NCBI GenBank assembly: GCA_963678705.1
Contig: OY783206.1
Span: forward strand, 16,503,807 to 16,567,806
Source: Panorpa germanica
Taxonomy: Eukaryota; Arthropoda; Insecta; Mecoptera; Panorpidae
Direction of reading: 5' to 3'
Length of the DNA stretch: 64,000 nucleotides
Part shown: one piece after another, positions 24,359-35,660 of the stretch
How positions within the stretch are numbered: position 1 is the stretch's first letter
How the letters are laid out: the number at the start of each line of letters is the position of its first letter
Notes under the pieces: model-generated
The model's input: only the letters and a program-made list of their open reading frames with translations
Told to the model about the DNA's origin: nothing
Database searches by the model: none
Program-made: the position numbers and the translations under genes

Positions 24359-25525
24359 AAGAAACATTTAAATTTAGATTCAGTTAAATATACTAAGTGT
24401 GAATATACTATTTTAACATGTGTACAATAAAAAAATAGTTGATACGCTGTGCTCTCTTTCGCATGTCCGTGAGAAACGACCTAAACCATCAAAAGTAGCT
24501 CACTTTCTCTCATATTTCATAAAACAAATGAATTTTTGATGTAATTTTCTACACAGGACAATATTTGTCGTATTCTCAATGAATGATTCTAAGTTTTTCA
24601 AAACAATCGTAAGAAAATTACCATTGTTATACCATCACAAAAAATTCGTTTCCGTTTCATCATAGGTCGGTGTCAAATGTCGGTTAAAAATTCAGATCCT
24701 AACAATCAAAATCTACAAACTTAGTACCGCAAGGAGTATTGAAACTTTTTCTACGTATAAAGGATATTAATAAATATATAAATTTCAATTTTCAGAATTT
24801 TCTTTGGAACTTTTTTAATATTAAGTTTATTAAATCCTGGAAATAATTTATAATTTTGAGATGTCTTTGTTTTTGGTGTTTTTAAGGCAGTGTACGTATC
24901 CCCCTTAATGGGCGGCATTGATCAATAGAAGGCAGTACTTTTCTAACCCTACCACTAACAATTTTGTTTCTCATTTGCTGCAGCATCTCTTTATTTCCCC
25001 CACTACATTTCTAAACGCGATTGACCACGTGATATTCGCGGCCGATTTAATCAAAAACATCGCGTTTGTTAGAATTTAAACTGTTTTTGTTTAGAATTTA
25101 GATCAGTGGTGTAGTATTGGAAGATTTACGGGAGGGTCATCAGACTTAATCTTATATTTTATCTTGTATATTGATGAAGATATTTTTAGATTCTATATTT
25201 TTTAATTAGTCATATTTAGGATGATATTAACATATAAATGTAGAGGTTAAAGAATGTGGTAATTATCACAATGTGTACAGGTGGAAATTCCCGGGAAATC
25301 ACATTGATTTTTGGTTCTCTTTTTCAGTGAAAAATACAATCATTTCTGGGGGCACCCTTGTCCTCCTTTTCACAAATCCTGCATGTTCTCGTCCTCTGTT
25401 TTCGTTCTCTAATCTTAATCGTTTATTTACTTTCCTGTTTTTCCAGGTATACCGGCATCCTTCTCCTCCATAACTTCCATACTTTCCTGTTGTTGCGTTT
25501 CTAGATCCTTTGACTAGGCTAGGGA
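24359..25525. other. Gene-free interval
   Basis: No coding exon or repeat structure recognised with confidence. Confidence 0.35.
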
Positions 25526-25623
25526 TTAGGGATGGCGATCTGAGATCGATTAATCGAAGAATCGATTTTATGAGTTGAAAAAATCGATTCTTTGATTAAT
25601 CGATATCAGATCGTCATCCCTAG
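25526..25623. repeat. Near-perfect 98-bp palindrome rich in ATCGATTAATCGA
   Basis: The left arm AGGGATGGCGATCTGAGATC + GATTAATCGAAGAATCGATTT pairs with AAATCGATTCTTTGATTAATC + GATATCAGATCGTCATCCCT around a loop of about a dozen bases. Could be a tiny foldback MITE or a hairpin element. Confidence 0.8.
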
Positions 25624-26181
25624 ACTAGACCCTGCTGGACCTTTTATAAGGCTCGGTACTCGTTATTCCTCTTCCTTTCTACTACCTTCTCTATTTCCAC
25701 TGATCTTAACCTAATAACCTTTCTTTTTATCATCGTTTAATTATATTGAATCAAAATTTTGGTGTGATTTAATTCATCACCAACCCTACATTAGAACGCA
25801 TTCTGGGTAAACAACATTTTTTTATTTGTTGTGCACAATTTGTAATTTAATTGATAAGCAAATAATAATAAACAGCGTGCAGAGATAACCCTCGCCGTGA
25901 TTTTATTTAGTTTTGTCTGGTAGCTAAGATTACCGGGTTAAAATGTTATAAGAGGTCACGGATTCTTAAGGAACAATATCTAGAACGACGCTTGGCCATG
26001 ATCAGTCTCCACCGTCGCGTCTGGAGATACCCGAGTACAAATGTTCTGCACATGTGGATATTCCAACGTGCCACGCAGTGCCGCATCAGTAGAAGTTGCA
26101 AATGATACGGGCCCCGTGTTTCTGGAGACACCGAGCCTAGTTCAGCTTGTAAAATAGGTTTGGTATATAGGTTTGTAATAC

Positions 26182-26950
26182 TCCTATATTATAATGTTCC
26201 AACTGAAAGTTTATATGATTATTTGTTTATACGCTCCAGCGATTTGTATGATGGCTCGAAAACGGCTCCATCCATCTTTTTGAAAATTTCCTATTTCGTA
26301 GAGAAGAAAATTCTAAGACTTTTGGCGTCCTCGGATTTTTCACCGTATTTCCTGGAAACCCGCAATTTTGGAAAAAACTAAAAAAAAATTTTTTGCCCTA
26401 TAACTTTTAATTTGTAAAAGATAGAAAATTGAAATTTGGCATGTGTATTACGGTGTTCCATACTAACTTTTTTTGAAAATTAGAAATTGAAAAATTTGAA
26501 AATGGGCGTTAAGAAAATTAGAGGGCCTGGTAGGTAGGTAGGTACTTTGGAGAAAACTGAAATGTTGGATTATTTAATAATGGAATATATTATTAAAAAC
26601 AAAGAATTAAAAATTCAAAAATTTTATTTGGGGGTGCGGAGGCGGTTTTTGCCTAGTGTAAAAATTGTGCTAGAAAGTTGAAATTTTATATTATAGACTA
26701 CCTTTGATACGTAATTTAAAAAACGAAAAAAAAAATTCTAAATTTTGAAAAAAAGTTGGTCAAATAACGAATAAATTGAAAATATTTTATATTTTGTTGA
26801 AGAAAATATATTTAAGAAAATATGTTGAAGAAAAATTATTTATTATTGAACGAGTTAAATATTTCAATTTAAAAATAGAATTAAAATTTGAAATAAAATT
26901 ACGAATTACTTTGTGGGATTCGAATCATACACATTAAAAAGACGCTTGTT
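26182..26950 (+). mobile_element. H-family Helitron-like element, copy 4 (3' end degraded)
   Basis: 5' end TCCTATATTATAATGTTCC, then the family interior; the 3' part resembles the subfamily of 46651-47374 (ACACATTAAAAAGACG) but lacks the hairpin and CTAG. A short GGTA run at about 26530 is private to this copy. Confidence 0.65.
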
Positions 26951-27052
26951 TATATTATAATTGTATTTTATATATTTGTAATAATGTATTTCATTATTTC
27001 ACCTACATTACGAAAATACAATTAAACTGCAATAAATAAATTGTAAGAGTTA

Positions 27053-27514
27053 TGCATCATTCCCACTCACTGCTTTAATTTAATTTTGAATTTAATTTAA
27101 ATTGTTTAGCATATGGCAATACGCAACGTTTTTTTAGAACCTTACAAGGTCCAATGTTTTAAATTAAAAATATTAAATTAAGAAAAACTGTATTATATTA
27201 TAACCTCCAAAATGTGACAATCTGTCAAAATGCAGTAGAATTTATATTAAAAAGATTTTTAATGTAAGTTTGTCAAAAATATAAAAGGGAAAACTATTTC
27301 TATTACTAACTGCTATTAAAAATAGCAATTTCAATTATTTCACATTCAATTTTGTCGAACTGTCAAAATTTATATTACTAAAGACGCATGCGCATCAACT
27401 AAATTAACTAAACGCAAATTAAAACACAAATGTGACTAGGAATGCCTATTCGGAATACCTGATATCTAGATAAAATAGTAAATTAAATATCAAAAGAGTG
27501 AGTGGGAATGAGGC
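27053..27514. mobile_element. MITE with CATTCCCACTCAC inverted ends
   Basis: TCATTCCCACTCACT near 27056 is mirrored by AGTGAGTGGGAATGA near 27500; about 460 bp, AT-rich and non-coding. The flanks TTATGCA and TTAATGCA may be the remains of a target duplication. Confidence 0.6.
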
Positions 27515-27819
27515 TTAATGCACAAGCATTCGCTGTAATAATATAACAATCATATTTTAGCTAGAGGCCCTAGTAGTATTTAATATTTGCAACCGGCCCC
27601 GCACTGTCTTGATGCGGCACTGTTGCCACGCGCGAATAAGTCTTATCACAGGATATAAAGGAGTAAACAACATATGTCAAATGAAGTATCAAGCGTTTAG
27701 ATACATAAGAAACCTATATCCTCAAGGATAGTCGCGGATTTACCGGGACTAGCCCGGTAGTTTTGGTAATCATCTATTTTTATACTTTTATATATTAACT
27801 TTTTATTTTATCAAACATA

Positions 27820-28110
27820 TATTTAAATAAAAGTTGTAGAACGTCAAAAATCCTTTTAAATGGTGTATGATAAGTTTAGATACTATAATGGGTTTAAGAG
27901 ATATGGGCGAAATTGCAAACGTATGTACTCGTTGTTGAATGTCATTTGCTGTTAGTTTTCAGTGAGGTGCTCCATTTTTCAGCGGTGTAGCTCAATATCT
28001 ATCAGACATACAAAAAAATGTTGTACGCAAAAATTATAGGAAATTGAGTACTCTATCAGATTAATAATAATAACTATTTTTATCTTAAGACCCACGGAGA
28101 TATTACTAAG
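27820..28110. repeat. Dispersed repeat shared with 14140-14440
   Basis: Same ordered blocks as 14140-14440. It runs into a segment near 28010-28080 that is shared in inverted form with 10340-10410. Confidence 0.55.
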
Positions 28111-28964
28111 GATATTAGTAAGGAGATATTTCCAAAAAACACAATTTTAACCGCCATTTTATTATGATAGTAGATTTTATCATAAAAATTGAGGCTGGAA
28201 AACAAAATCCGTATATCCAAAGTTGTAGAAAAACTTTATTTACCAGCTTTTTCGCGTTTAGTGATGTCACCAGTCTATTTAAAGCATACTTAATTATTCC
28301 ACCAATTATTTCTTTACTAATGTTGTCTTAGATTAATTATGTTCTTTTAAAAATAAATTTTCCCTATGAAAGGTCAAATTATATTAACATTGCGTAAATT
28401 TTTGATAAAAATAGTTGAGTCACTCGGATGTGTCTGTACTACACTAGCTGTAGCCTTGTGTTCCATTTGTTTGTGCAGAGGTTGTTCACGCGGATAACCA
28501 TTCTCATATATCCCCTGTTGTTAGAGCGAGAAAGCAATAGTATAAATTACAATACATAATTTTCCCATACAAAAAGAATTCCCATTTTAATGGAAAGTTG
28601 ATCCTTATGAATTAAGTCGATTACCCTGTATTGTGAGGTGAAAAACCTGCGTTTATAGAGAAGCAGTGATGTCCAACGTGTATTCAGAATGGGACTTGTC
28701 AAATATTAAGTAATAAGTAAATTTATTTATAGTTTTTTCTTCTAAGAATGTCGAAAGAATTTTTTAAATCCTTATTGATAAATTCGCTAATATGCTAATA
28801 TATCGATCTATTTTATTAGTGAGACAGCCCCAAAGCTTCAAATTTGGGTTGATTATATGCAGTTATATTCTAGATATGCAGTTCTAATAAGTGGACTACA
28901 TCGATGTATTGCATTCTATCCAGTGCGAATTTATTTTAGACTCCTTTCAATTAAATAATTTTTT

Positions 28965-29526
28965 AAATAAAGTTTTATTAAATATCTAAATGTTGACGAA
29001 GATATACCAATTAAAAGTTTGAATTGTAGTTTTAGCGCTAGAAATGGTCGGCCATATTTGTATGACGTGAAATGCATTTTAACGTCAGTTATTTGTTGAG
29101 TAAGTCAGTGCTGTGGTAATGTTCTGTAGCTGTTGGTAGTCAAATAATCAAGTCAAATCAAAGAATAATAAGTTTTTAATTTATTTAACCCTGCTCAGGC
29201 AGACATAATATTGAAATTTGATTGTTCCTTGAAGTAGCTGTAAATAATATTTGATATTTTGATATATAAATACATATAGCAGAGATTTATGAGCCGTAAG
29301 GTTGGTAACCGTACACAAGGATTGTGATGTCACATGCACTTGGAATGTGTACAACGTTGAATTCCTTTAATAATTAAAGAGACAAAATGACTTTTTTAAT
29401 TGTTAATATCTCTTAACATATAAGGAGTTATTAAAAAATAATTGAACATTTAAGGTTCTAGTAACCCACTTTATCAATATATAGTACACTTTTATAGAAA
29501 TTAAAGCATAGGACACAAGCCAATTG
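28965..29526 (-). mobile_element. N-family MITE, inverted copy, one end truncated
   Basis: Reverse complement of 5568-6207 over most of its length (TTTGAATTGTAGTTTTAGCG to AGGACACAAGCC). The terminus that should lie left of 28965 is missing. Confidence 0.75.
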
Positions 29527-29805
29527 CCCATTTTCTCATAGGATAATACACTTTAATTTGCGTTGTGAACATGATATTGAAATATCTTAAATTCTAGAAA
29601 TGTATATTAATATAGATGTTAAAGTTAACTATCAGGATCTCAAACGTGATTTGTTTTAAATAGTCGCAATAGTATTGAAGATATAAACAATTAAAATAGC
29701 CATTTAAAGAACCAAGACGATTAACGGGACAAAACTTTGCAAAAAATTAAAGAAACGTTTAATGTCATGTCCGTCCTTACATCGTCCTAAAGCACGATGC
29801 AGAAC
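29527..29805. repeat. Diverged repeat, inverted relative to 45170-45440
   Basis: Shares ATTCTAGAAATGTATATTA, GTTAACTATCAGGATCTCAAA, GCAAAAAATTAAAGAAACGT and CATGTCCGTCC with the reverse complement of 45170-45440. Probably a relative of the N family. Confidence 0.55.
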
Positions 29806-30774
29806 ATTTCGGTACATTTTTCCAGCTCCAGCTCCAGAGTCACAGCTTTAATGGAAATTTATCGTTAAAAAGATGTCAATCGTCTTTAGGTGGTAATGTT
29901 TCCTAAAATACTTCGACTTATTAAAAAATTATTGGATATTTCAGACTCTAGTACCCACTTTATCAAAATATATAGTACAGTTTTTTGGAAATTATGACAT
30001 GGTTCACAAGCCCATTAAATAAAATGTATTTGTTCACTTGCTCGACAACTACTGTCGCTTCTAACTTGCATTATAAGCAAAGTTACATCTCAATGTATCC
30101 TTGCAACAATCTAACAATTTCTGTTAACGGATATCTCTTGAACTTCACCTATATTCGTGGTAGAATGCAACTTTCTCTGATAAGGCTTATCATGCCGAGT
30201 GTTAATGACGTCATGACGTCCGCGGGTGATTAGATTGTTTCCTATGCATTCATTAATTAATATATGTTAATGAGATGTTGTTAATCTCTACATAAGACAT
30301 ATGTTATGTATTGCTTTTATCCAGAACCGTATTAATTTAAATGCAGAGAGTTTTTAAATTACGCGATTAATTCGTACTGTCAAAATTCGCGTAAATCGAA
30401 TACTGACTGAGCGCTATCACTGAAAGGTTACTAAGGTAATCTAAGGTACTCTGCTTTGTACTTACACATTATGGACCGAATTCATAGTTATCGCAACATT
30501 TAGGAAACTACATCAGTTAAATAGAAATAACAATAAATTGTTCAACCGACCTAGTAACTGCACAAGGTACGATTAACTATTATTTCTCTTTAACTGATGA
30601 TAACTATGGGTTCAGCAACCGGCCCTATATGTTCACATTTGAATATAATATTCCAATAAACCAACTATGTAGTATTATTATTTATTTATTTAATGTTTTA
30701 CCTTTCGGCATTACATTCTTCTGCCTTAGTACAATACATTTTAATCCCTAAATATATAAATATATATATATGTG
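29806..30774. other. Gene-free interval left of the LTR retrotransposon
   Basis: Contains an N-like terminus near 29990 (CATGGTTCACAAGCCCATTA) and a short AT/GT microsatellite at 30752-30776 in which the gypsy element sits. No gene recognised. Confidence 0.35.
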
Positions 30775-31427
30775 TGTGGGATATAATTTAGGATTAGATA
30801 TAATTAGTTTGTAAGAAATAATAATTATAAAGAACTCTATAAAATAGGTTAGGAACATTGCTAATATTAAGTTATATTCAAATGTTACTAGCTCTGTTTT
30901 GAAACGATTTGTGGACCCCGTTCACTTGACAAGTCGCTTGCTACGACATGCATAATGCATAGTTAGCGCGAGAAGATTGTTAAAATGGCGATAGTAGTAA
31001 CATACACAGTTTGTATGGCAGTCATTGGTAAATTCGGGAAATGTAGTATTAACTAGTTGTTAATAACATTAAGAATTAGAATCCGTTTAACAATATTACT
31101 AGTTGTAATATTTGTTGTTTGATAATATTGTTGTGAACTATTTTTATATATGTGAGTTATTTTTGTAATATAATTTCTTTGAGAAATAATTAATTGAACT
31201 ATTATTAAATTCAGTTATGTGTTAACTTTATTTTTAATAAGCTAAATTGTAAGTGGGGGCTCAACTAAGGATTGAAACAACATCAAAACAGCTAAACCAC
31301 AGCGGTAATCTAGCTAACACTCACTAAGGTGTAAGGTAGACCCACAATTGGAAACATTAACCAGGATAGGTTTATTGTCACCCCACACTTGGGGGCTTAA
31401 CCGGGATAGGCTTATTGTCAAACCACA
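30775..31427 (+). repeat. 5' LTR of the gypsy element
   Basis: 653 bp, TGTGGGATATAATTTAGG at the left and AAACCACA at the right. Differs from the 3' LTR only at scattered positions, by eye on the order of 2 percent, which points to a fairly recent insertion. Its right end holds a tandem motif (ACCAGGATAGGTTTATTG, then ACCGGGATAGGCTTATTG). Confidence 0.9.
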
Positions 31428-31444
31428 CTTGAGGGTGTCAACCG

Positions 31445-31765
31445 GGATAAAGGAAAAACCAAGTTTATTCCGTCAAGAATACTCTTAACCTTTGAACCAG
31501 GACTATTGACCAACAGATAAGGGTGCATACAATCTACTCGTCAAAGTGATTGCACTTCAATCTGTAGCAGTGACAAATAAAACAATGATAAAGGAAAAAC
31601 CTAGTTTATCCAGTCAAGAATATTCTTAACCTTTCAACCAGAACTATTGACCAACAGATAAAGGAAAAACTAAGTTTATTCCGTCAAGAATATTCTTACC
31701 CTTTGAACCAGAACTATTGACCAACAGATAAGGAAACCTAGTTTATTCAGTCAAGAATACTCTTA
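31445..31765 (+). repeat. Tandem repeats of about 70 bp in the gypsy leader
   Basis: The block AAAGGAAAAACCAAGTTTAT ... TCAAGAATACTCTTAACC ... GACTATTGACCAACAGATAA recurs at about 31450, 31590, 31660 and (shortened) 31727, between the 5' LTR and gag. Confidence 0.75.
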
Positions 31766-31824
31766 ACTTCCAGGTGCGTACAATTAACTCGTTAAAGTAA
31801 TTGCACTTCAATCTGTTAGCAATG

Positions 31825-33644
31825 ATAAATATAACAATGATGGAGGAATTAAACAACTTATCAGTAGCAGAATTACGTCAAGAACTTAGCTTCGTTGGAT
31901 TGAGTCAACGTGGAAATCGTGCTGAATTATTAACGCGAATGAACTCGTATAATAGCAAAGTTGGAGAACAGAATAGCAGGTTTGTAAACAATGAAACAGT
32001 AAATAAAACTAATTAAACGTTTTTAGATTTAGAATTGGCTTTACCTAAATATGATGGACTTAAAAATGTCAAATTATGGATCAAACAATTTGATGATTTC
32101 TGTGACCAGGCGGAAATAGATACAAATTACAGATATTTGTATGCCAGGAGATTGTTAACTGATACCGCAAAACAATTTGTCAATTTTGAAACCAGGATAA
32201 TAAACTGCGATACATTTAAATCGTATTTGATCGATGAGTTCGATACGAGTTTATATAGTGCACAGGTGCACAAAATGCTTCAACAAAGGTTTAAGAAACC
32301 AGAGAAAACTTTTCGTCAATATGTGTATGATATTTTAGTCATAGCTCGACAAGCAGATGTCGAAGAAGCAGCTATTATTGATTATATCATAGCAGGTATT
32401 CGTGACAGTACAGCTAATAAAGTAATACTGTATGGAGCTGAGAATATTGGGCAACTTAGACGTAAGCTTGAACAATATGAAAAAATGAAAATGGTTAGTC
32501 AGGACTATGATAGGAGATAAAGGTCAGGTACCAAAACAAAAACTGAGACAACAGGTAAGAAGATTAAATGTTTTAATAGTGGTTCGTTATCACACTCATC
32601 TAAATTGTGTCCAGATAAAGACAAAGGCTATAAATGTTTTACTTGTGGTAATTATGGACTAGTTAGTCGAAACTGTAAAACTAAAATAAATACTGTTAAA
32701 TCGGAGCATAATGTTATGAAAGTGGAAATGATAAAATCAATTTGTGTTAATAAAAGCAGTTATTTAAACGCTTTAATAGATACTGGTAGTGATTTATCAG
32801 CAGTGCGCGAAGACTATTTTAAAACATTAAAGAATGTTAAATTATATGACTCTGTTATAACAATACGAGGTTTGTCAAACTCTCGAGTAAATTCTTTAGG
32901 TAGAATAAGATTGGACATTGAAATTGATTCAGAACATTACGCTAGTTATTTTGAAGTGTTACCATCACAGGCGATGCATATGAACATGGTGATAGGTTTG
33001 GACATTATAGCTAAAGCTAGAGTGATTATTGATAACACGGGTGTAAAATTTCATAAACTTTATAACGATAAAGATGAAAATGAAAGTGAAGTTAAACAAT
33101 TAATGACATTAAAAATAGACAATAGTGATAAAGAAAGTGAACTAGACTTATCTCATATAAACGATAAAAATGTTGTTAATAAAATACATGAGTTAGTGGA
33201 CAATGACAAACGAAAAGAGTTACTCAACTCTGAAAGTGAAAAGATAATTAAATTGAAAAATGATACTCCCATATTTTCTAGGCCACTTAAACTACCACCT
33301 GCAGATCGACTAGATGTTCAAGAGCAGCTGGATGAAGGGTTAGAAAAGGATGTCATACAGGCAGCCCAGGAAATGAACGACCTAGGTTATGTACTTAAAC
33401 AAGGCAATCTTCGTCTCTCTAAGGATAAGGTCAAAGCCGTCAAGCATTTTCCGAAGCCGAAGACGACGATACAAGCAAAGAATTATGCAGGAAAGTATAT
33501 AATAGAAAATGAATTATTATACAGGTTTAAAGACGACCAAAAGCTGTTAGTAGTACCAAGTAACATGCAAGCAGAAATAATACATAAAGCACATGACATA
33601 GGACATTGTGGCTTGAATAAATGTCAAGAAATATGTTGGATTTA
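31825..33644 (+). pseudogene. gypsy gag-protease with RT remnants (two in-frame stops, large deletion)
   Basis: One reading frame interrupted by TAA at 32014 and 32518. In order: SAP-like domain (NNLSVAELRQELSFVGLSQR), a gag capsid-like region from 32035 (LPKYDGLKNVKLWIKQFDDF), two decayed CCHC knuckles near 32570-32690 (CFNSGSLSHSSKLC, CFTCGNYGLVSRNC, each missing a ligand), and aspartic protease ALIDTGSDLSAV at about 32770. The RT start follows (RPLKLPPADRLDVQEQLDEG), then an abrupt jump to an RT-end block (LGYVLKQGNLRLSKDKVKAV) and to the H-H part of the integrase zinc domain (AEIIHKAHDIGHCGLNKCQE). Most of RT and all of RNase H are lost, so the element cannot move by itself. Confidence 0.88.
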
Positions 33645-33770
33645 AATTTAGCGCTACCTCTCGGTATTGACACTATTCTATCTTTGTTTTTATACTCGGT
33701 AGTACTGTAGGTAATACTGTACTCTGTAATACCGTCCTGCTAGGTAGTTAAGACTATACTCTGTAATACT

Positions 33771-33943
33771 TCTCGCACCACAAGAACCAGCGCAACGACA
33801 GCAACAGAAACAAAATCCAATAATTGGCATCAAAATAGCAATAAGTAAACCTAGAATAATGATCACAATCAAGAATGCATAGTGTGATGCTAAAGTGGTC
33901 CATTGTGTAGCAAAATCACCAACCACGAAATTGCCGTCCTTCA
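33771..33943 (-). pseudogene. Captured prominin fragment: first transmembrane region, antisense to the element (unit 1)
   Basis: The minus strand encodes VKDGNFVVGDFATQWTTLAS, then a hydrophobic segment FLIVIIILGLLIAILMPIIG and the cysteine-rich FCFCCCRCAGSCGAR. A transmembrane segment ending LMPxxGxxFCxCRCxxxCG is characteristic of prominin (CD133 family), a five-transmembrane glycoprotein of membrane protrusions. Coding similarity stops exactly at the truncated LTR (33770). The matching copy in unit 2 is 34660-34832. A fragment only; no start or splice signal of its own. Confidence 0.75.
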
Positions 33944-34313
33944 CAGTTAAAAAGTTTTTAAGAACATTTGCAGAGGGAATTGAGACTAATATTAAGGGTT
34001 ACTTTTCGTATATCGTTGGTCAATTAAAATTCAAAGTGGGAATTTGCGGTCCTGTGGCTAATGTATATGATTCCATATTAGTCGCTGGATGTAACAGAAT
34101 ATTAGACCCATTTAATGGATTCTGGGCTGGAGTCCGAGATGGTGCATTTTGTTATTTATACCATGCATTATTTTGAGCGTGAAATTGTCAGGACTTTACC
34201 AAAAATCTGATCCTTATCCTGGACCTCTTGTTGAATCAAACAATAACAACGGCAATTGCGCTCATGTCAAGCTACAAGAGGGAGGGAGTACAATTGCGCT
34301 CTCTAGTAATTAA
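33944..34313 (+). pseudogene. Captured prominin fragment: C-terminal region with stop codon, sense to the element (unit 1)
   Basis: The plus strand encodes RTFAEGIETNIKGYFSYIVG, FKVGICGPVANVYDSILVAG and CNRILDPFNGFWAGV, then after a small frameshift near 34133-34140 WCILLFIPCIILSVKLSGLY and QKSDPYPGPLVESN, ending at TAA 34311. The CGPVANVxDS...CNRxxDPFNxFW block, last membrane segment and YQKSDPYPGP tail are hallmarks of the insect prominin C-terminus. It joins head-to-head with the antisense first-transmembrane fragment. The frameshift shows that it is not a working gene. Confidence 0.75.
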
Positions 34314-34522
34314 CACTTCTACAATACTGTACTATGCGGATAAAGCAAGTTTTATGTGATATTGGTGAATATAAACAAGACACTATGTGTTTACATTTGG
34401 ACAATCAAAGTGCCATCAGTGTAATTAAGAATATCTTGTACTATAACTTGATTAATATTTTCATGTTTTTTGACACTCAATTAATTATAATTTGTTGTTA
34501 GAATGTCTAAATTTAGAGGGAG
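34314..34522 (+). pseudogene. copia RNase H remnant and polypurine tract (unit 1)
   Basis: Reads CDIGEYKQDTMCLHLDNQSA then ISVIKN, the conserved copia RNase H segment (LxxDNQSAIxxxKN). It then degenerates and jumps to the tail RMSKFRGSV with AGAGGGAG directly before the LTR at 34523. This is the evidence that the carrier is Ty1/copia rather than gypsy. Confidence 0.7.
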
Positions 34523-34659
34523 TGTTGGATTTAAATTTAGCGCTACCTCTCGGTATTGACACTATTCTATCTTTGTTTTTATACTCGGTAGTACTGTAGG
34601 TAATACTGTACTCTGTAATACCGTCCTGCTAGGTAGTTAAGACTATACTCTGTAATACT

Positions 34660-34832
34660 TCTCGCACCACAAGAACCAGCGCAACGACAGCAACAGAAAC
34701 AAAATCCAATAATTGGCATCAAAATAGCAATAAGTAAACCTAGAATAATGATCACAATCAAGAATGCATAGTGTGATGCTAAAGTGGTCCATTGTGTAGC
34801 AAAATCACCAACCACGAAATTGCCGTCCTTCA
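34660..34832 (-). pseudogene. Captured prominin first-transmembrane fragment, unit 2
   Basis: Apparently identical to 33771-33943, displaced by 889 bp. See that entry for motifs. Confidence 0.75.
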
Positions 34833-35202
34833 CAGTTAAAAAGTTTTTAAGAACATTTGCAGAGGGAATTGAGACTAATATTAAGGGTTACTTTTCGTAT
34901 ATCGTTGGTCAATTAAAATTCAAAGTGGGAATTTGCGGTCCTGTGGCTAATGTATATGATTCCATATTAGTCGCTGGATGTAACAGAATATTAGACCCAT
35001 TTAATGGATTCTGGGCTGGAGTCCGAGATGGTGCATTTTGTTATTTATACCATGCATTATTTTGAGCGTGAAATTGTCAGGACTTTACCAAAAATCTGAT
35101 CCTTATCCTGGACCTCTTGTTGAATCAAACAATAACAACGGCAATTGCGCTCATGTCAAGCTACAAGAGGGAGGGAGTACAATTGCGCTCTCTAGTAATT
35201 AA
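34833..35202 (+). pseudogene. Captured prominin C-terminal fragment, unit 2
   Basis: Apparently identical to 33944-34313, including the frameshift, displaced by 889 bp. A copia RNase H remnant (35203-35411) follows as in unit 1. Confidence 0.75.
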
Positions 35203-35660
35203 CACTTCTACAATACTGTACTATGCGGATAAAGCAAGTTTTATGTGATATTGGTGAATATAAACAAGACACTATGTGTTTACATTTGGACAATCAAAGT
35301 GCCATCAGTGTAATTAAGAATATCTTGTACTATAACTTGATTAATATTTTCATGTTTTTTGACACTCAATTAATTATAATTTGTTGTTAGAATGTCTAAA
35401 TTTAGAGGGAGTGTTGGATTTAAATTTAGCGCTACCTCTCGGTATTGACACTATTCTATCTTTGTTTTTATACTCGGTAGTACTGTAGGTAATACTGTAC
35501 TCTGTAATACCGTCCTGCTAGGTAGTTAAGACTATACTCTGTAATACTGACCCACTATGTATTATATACTTCGTGATATTATAACGCATGTGTACATTAC
35601 TGTTAAATATAATAAACTTGATTAATATAAATTAATAGTTTATCTCTGCTAATTATAACA

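Larger units (their letters stand above)
33634..35660 (+). mobile_element. Nested Ty1/copia-type element: LTR-internal-LTR-internal-LTR, carrying prominin fragments
   Basis: Starts TGTTGGATTTAAATTTAGCG and ends ATTATAACA. It is flanked by the 5-bp duplication AAATA (33629-33633 and 35661-35665). LTR starts at 33634, 34523 and 35412, an exact 889-bp period; the two full units look identical. The first two LTRs are cut to about 137 bp (to 33770 and 34659); the last is complete (249 bp, 35412-35660). Each internal region ends with a copia RNase H remnant and a purine-rich tract (AGAGGGAG) abutting the next LTR, as in insect copia elements. No gag, protease, integrase or RT remains. Confidence 0.85.

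Noticed and set aside
33690..35065. The prominin-like frames as functional host genes
   Set aside because: They lie between retrotransposon LTRs, are partial, oppositely oriented, duplicated and frameshifted.
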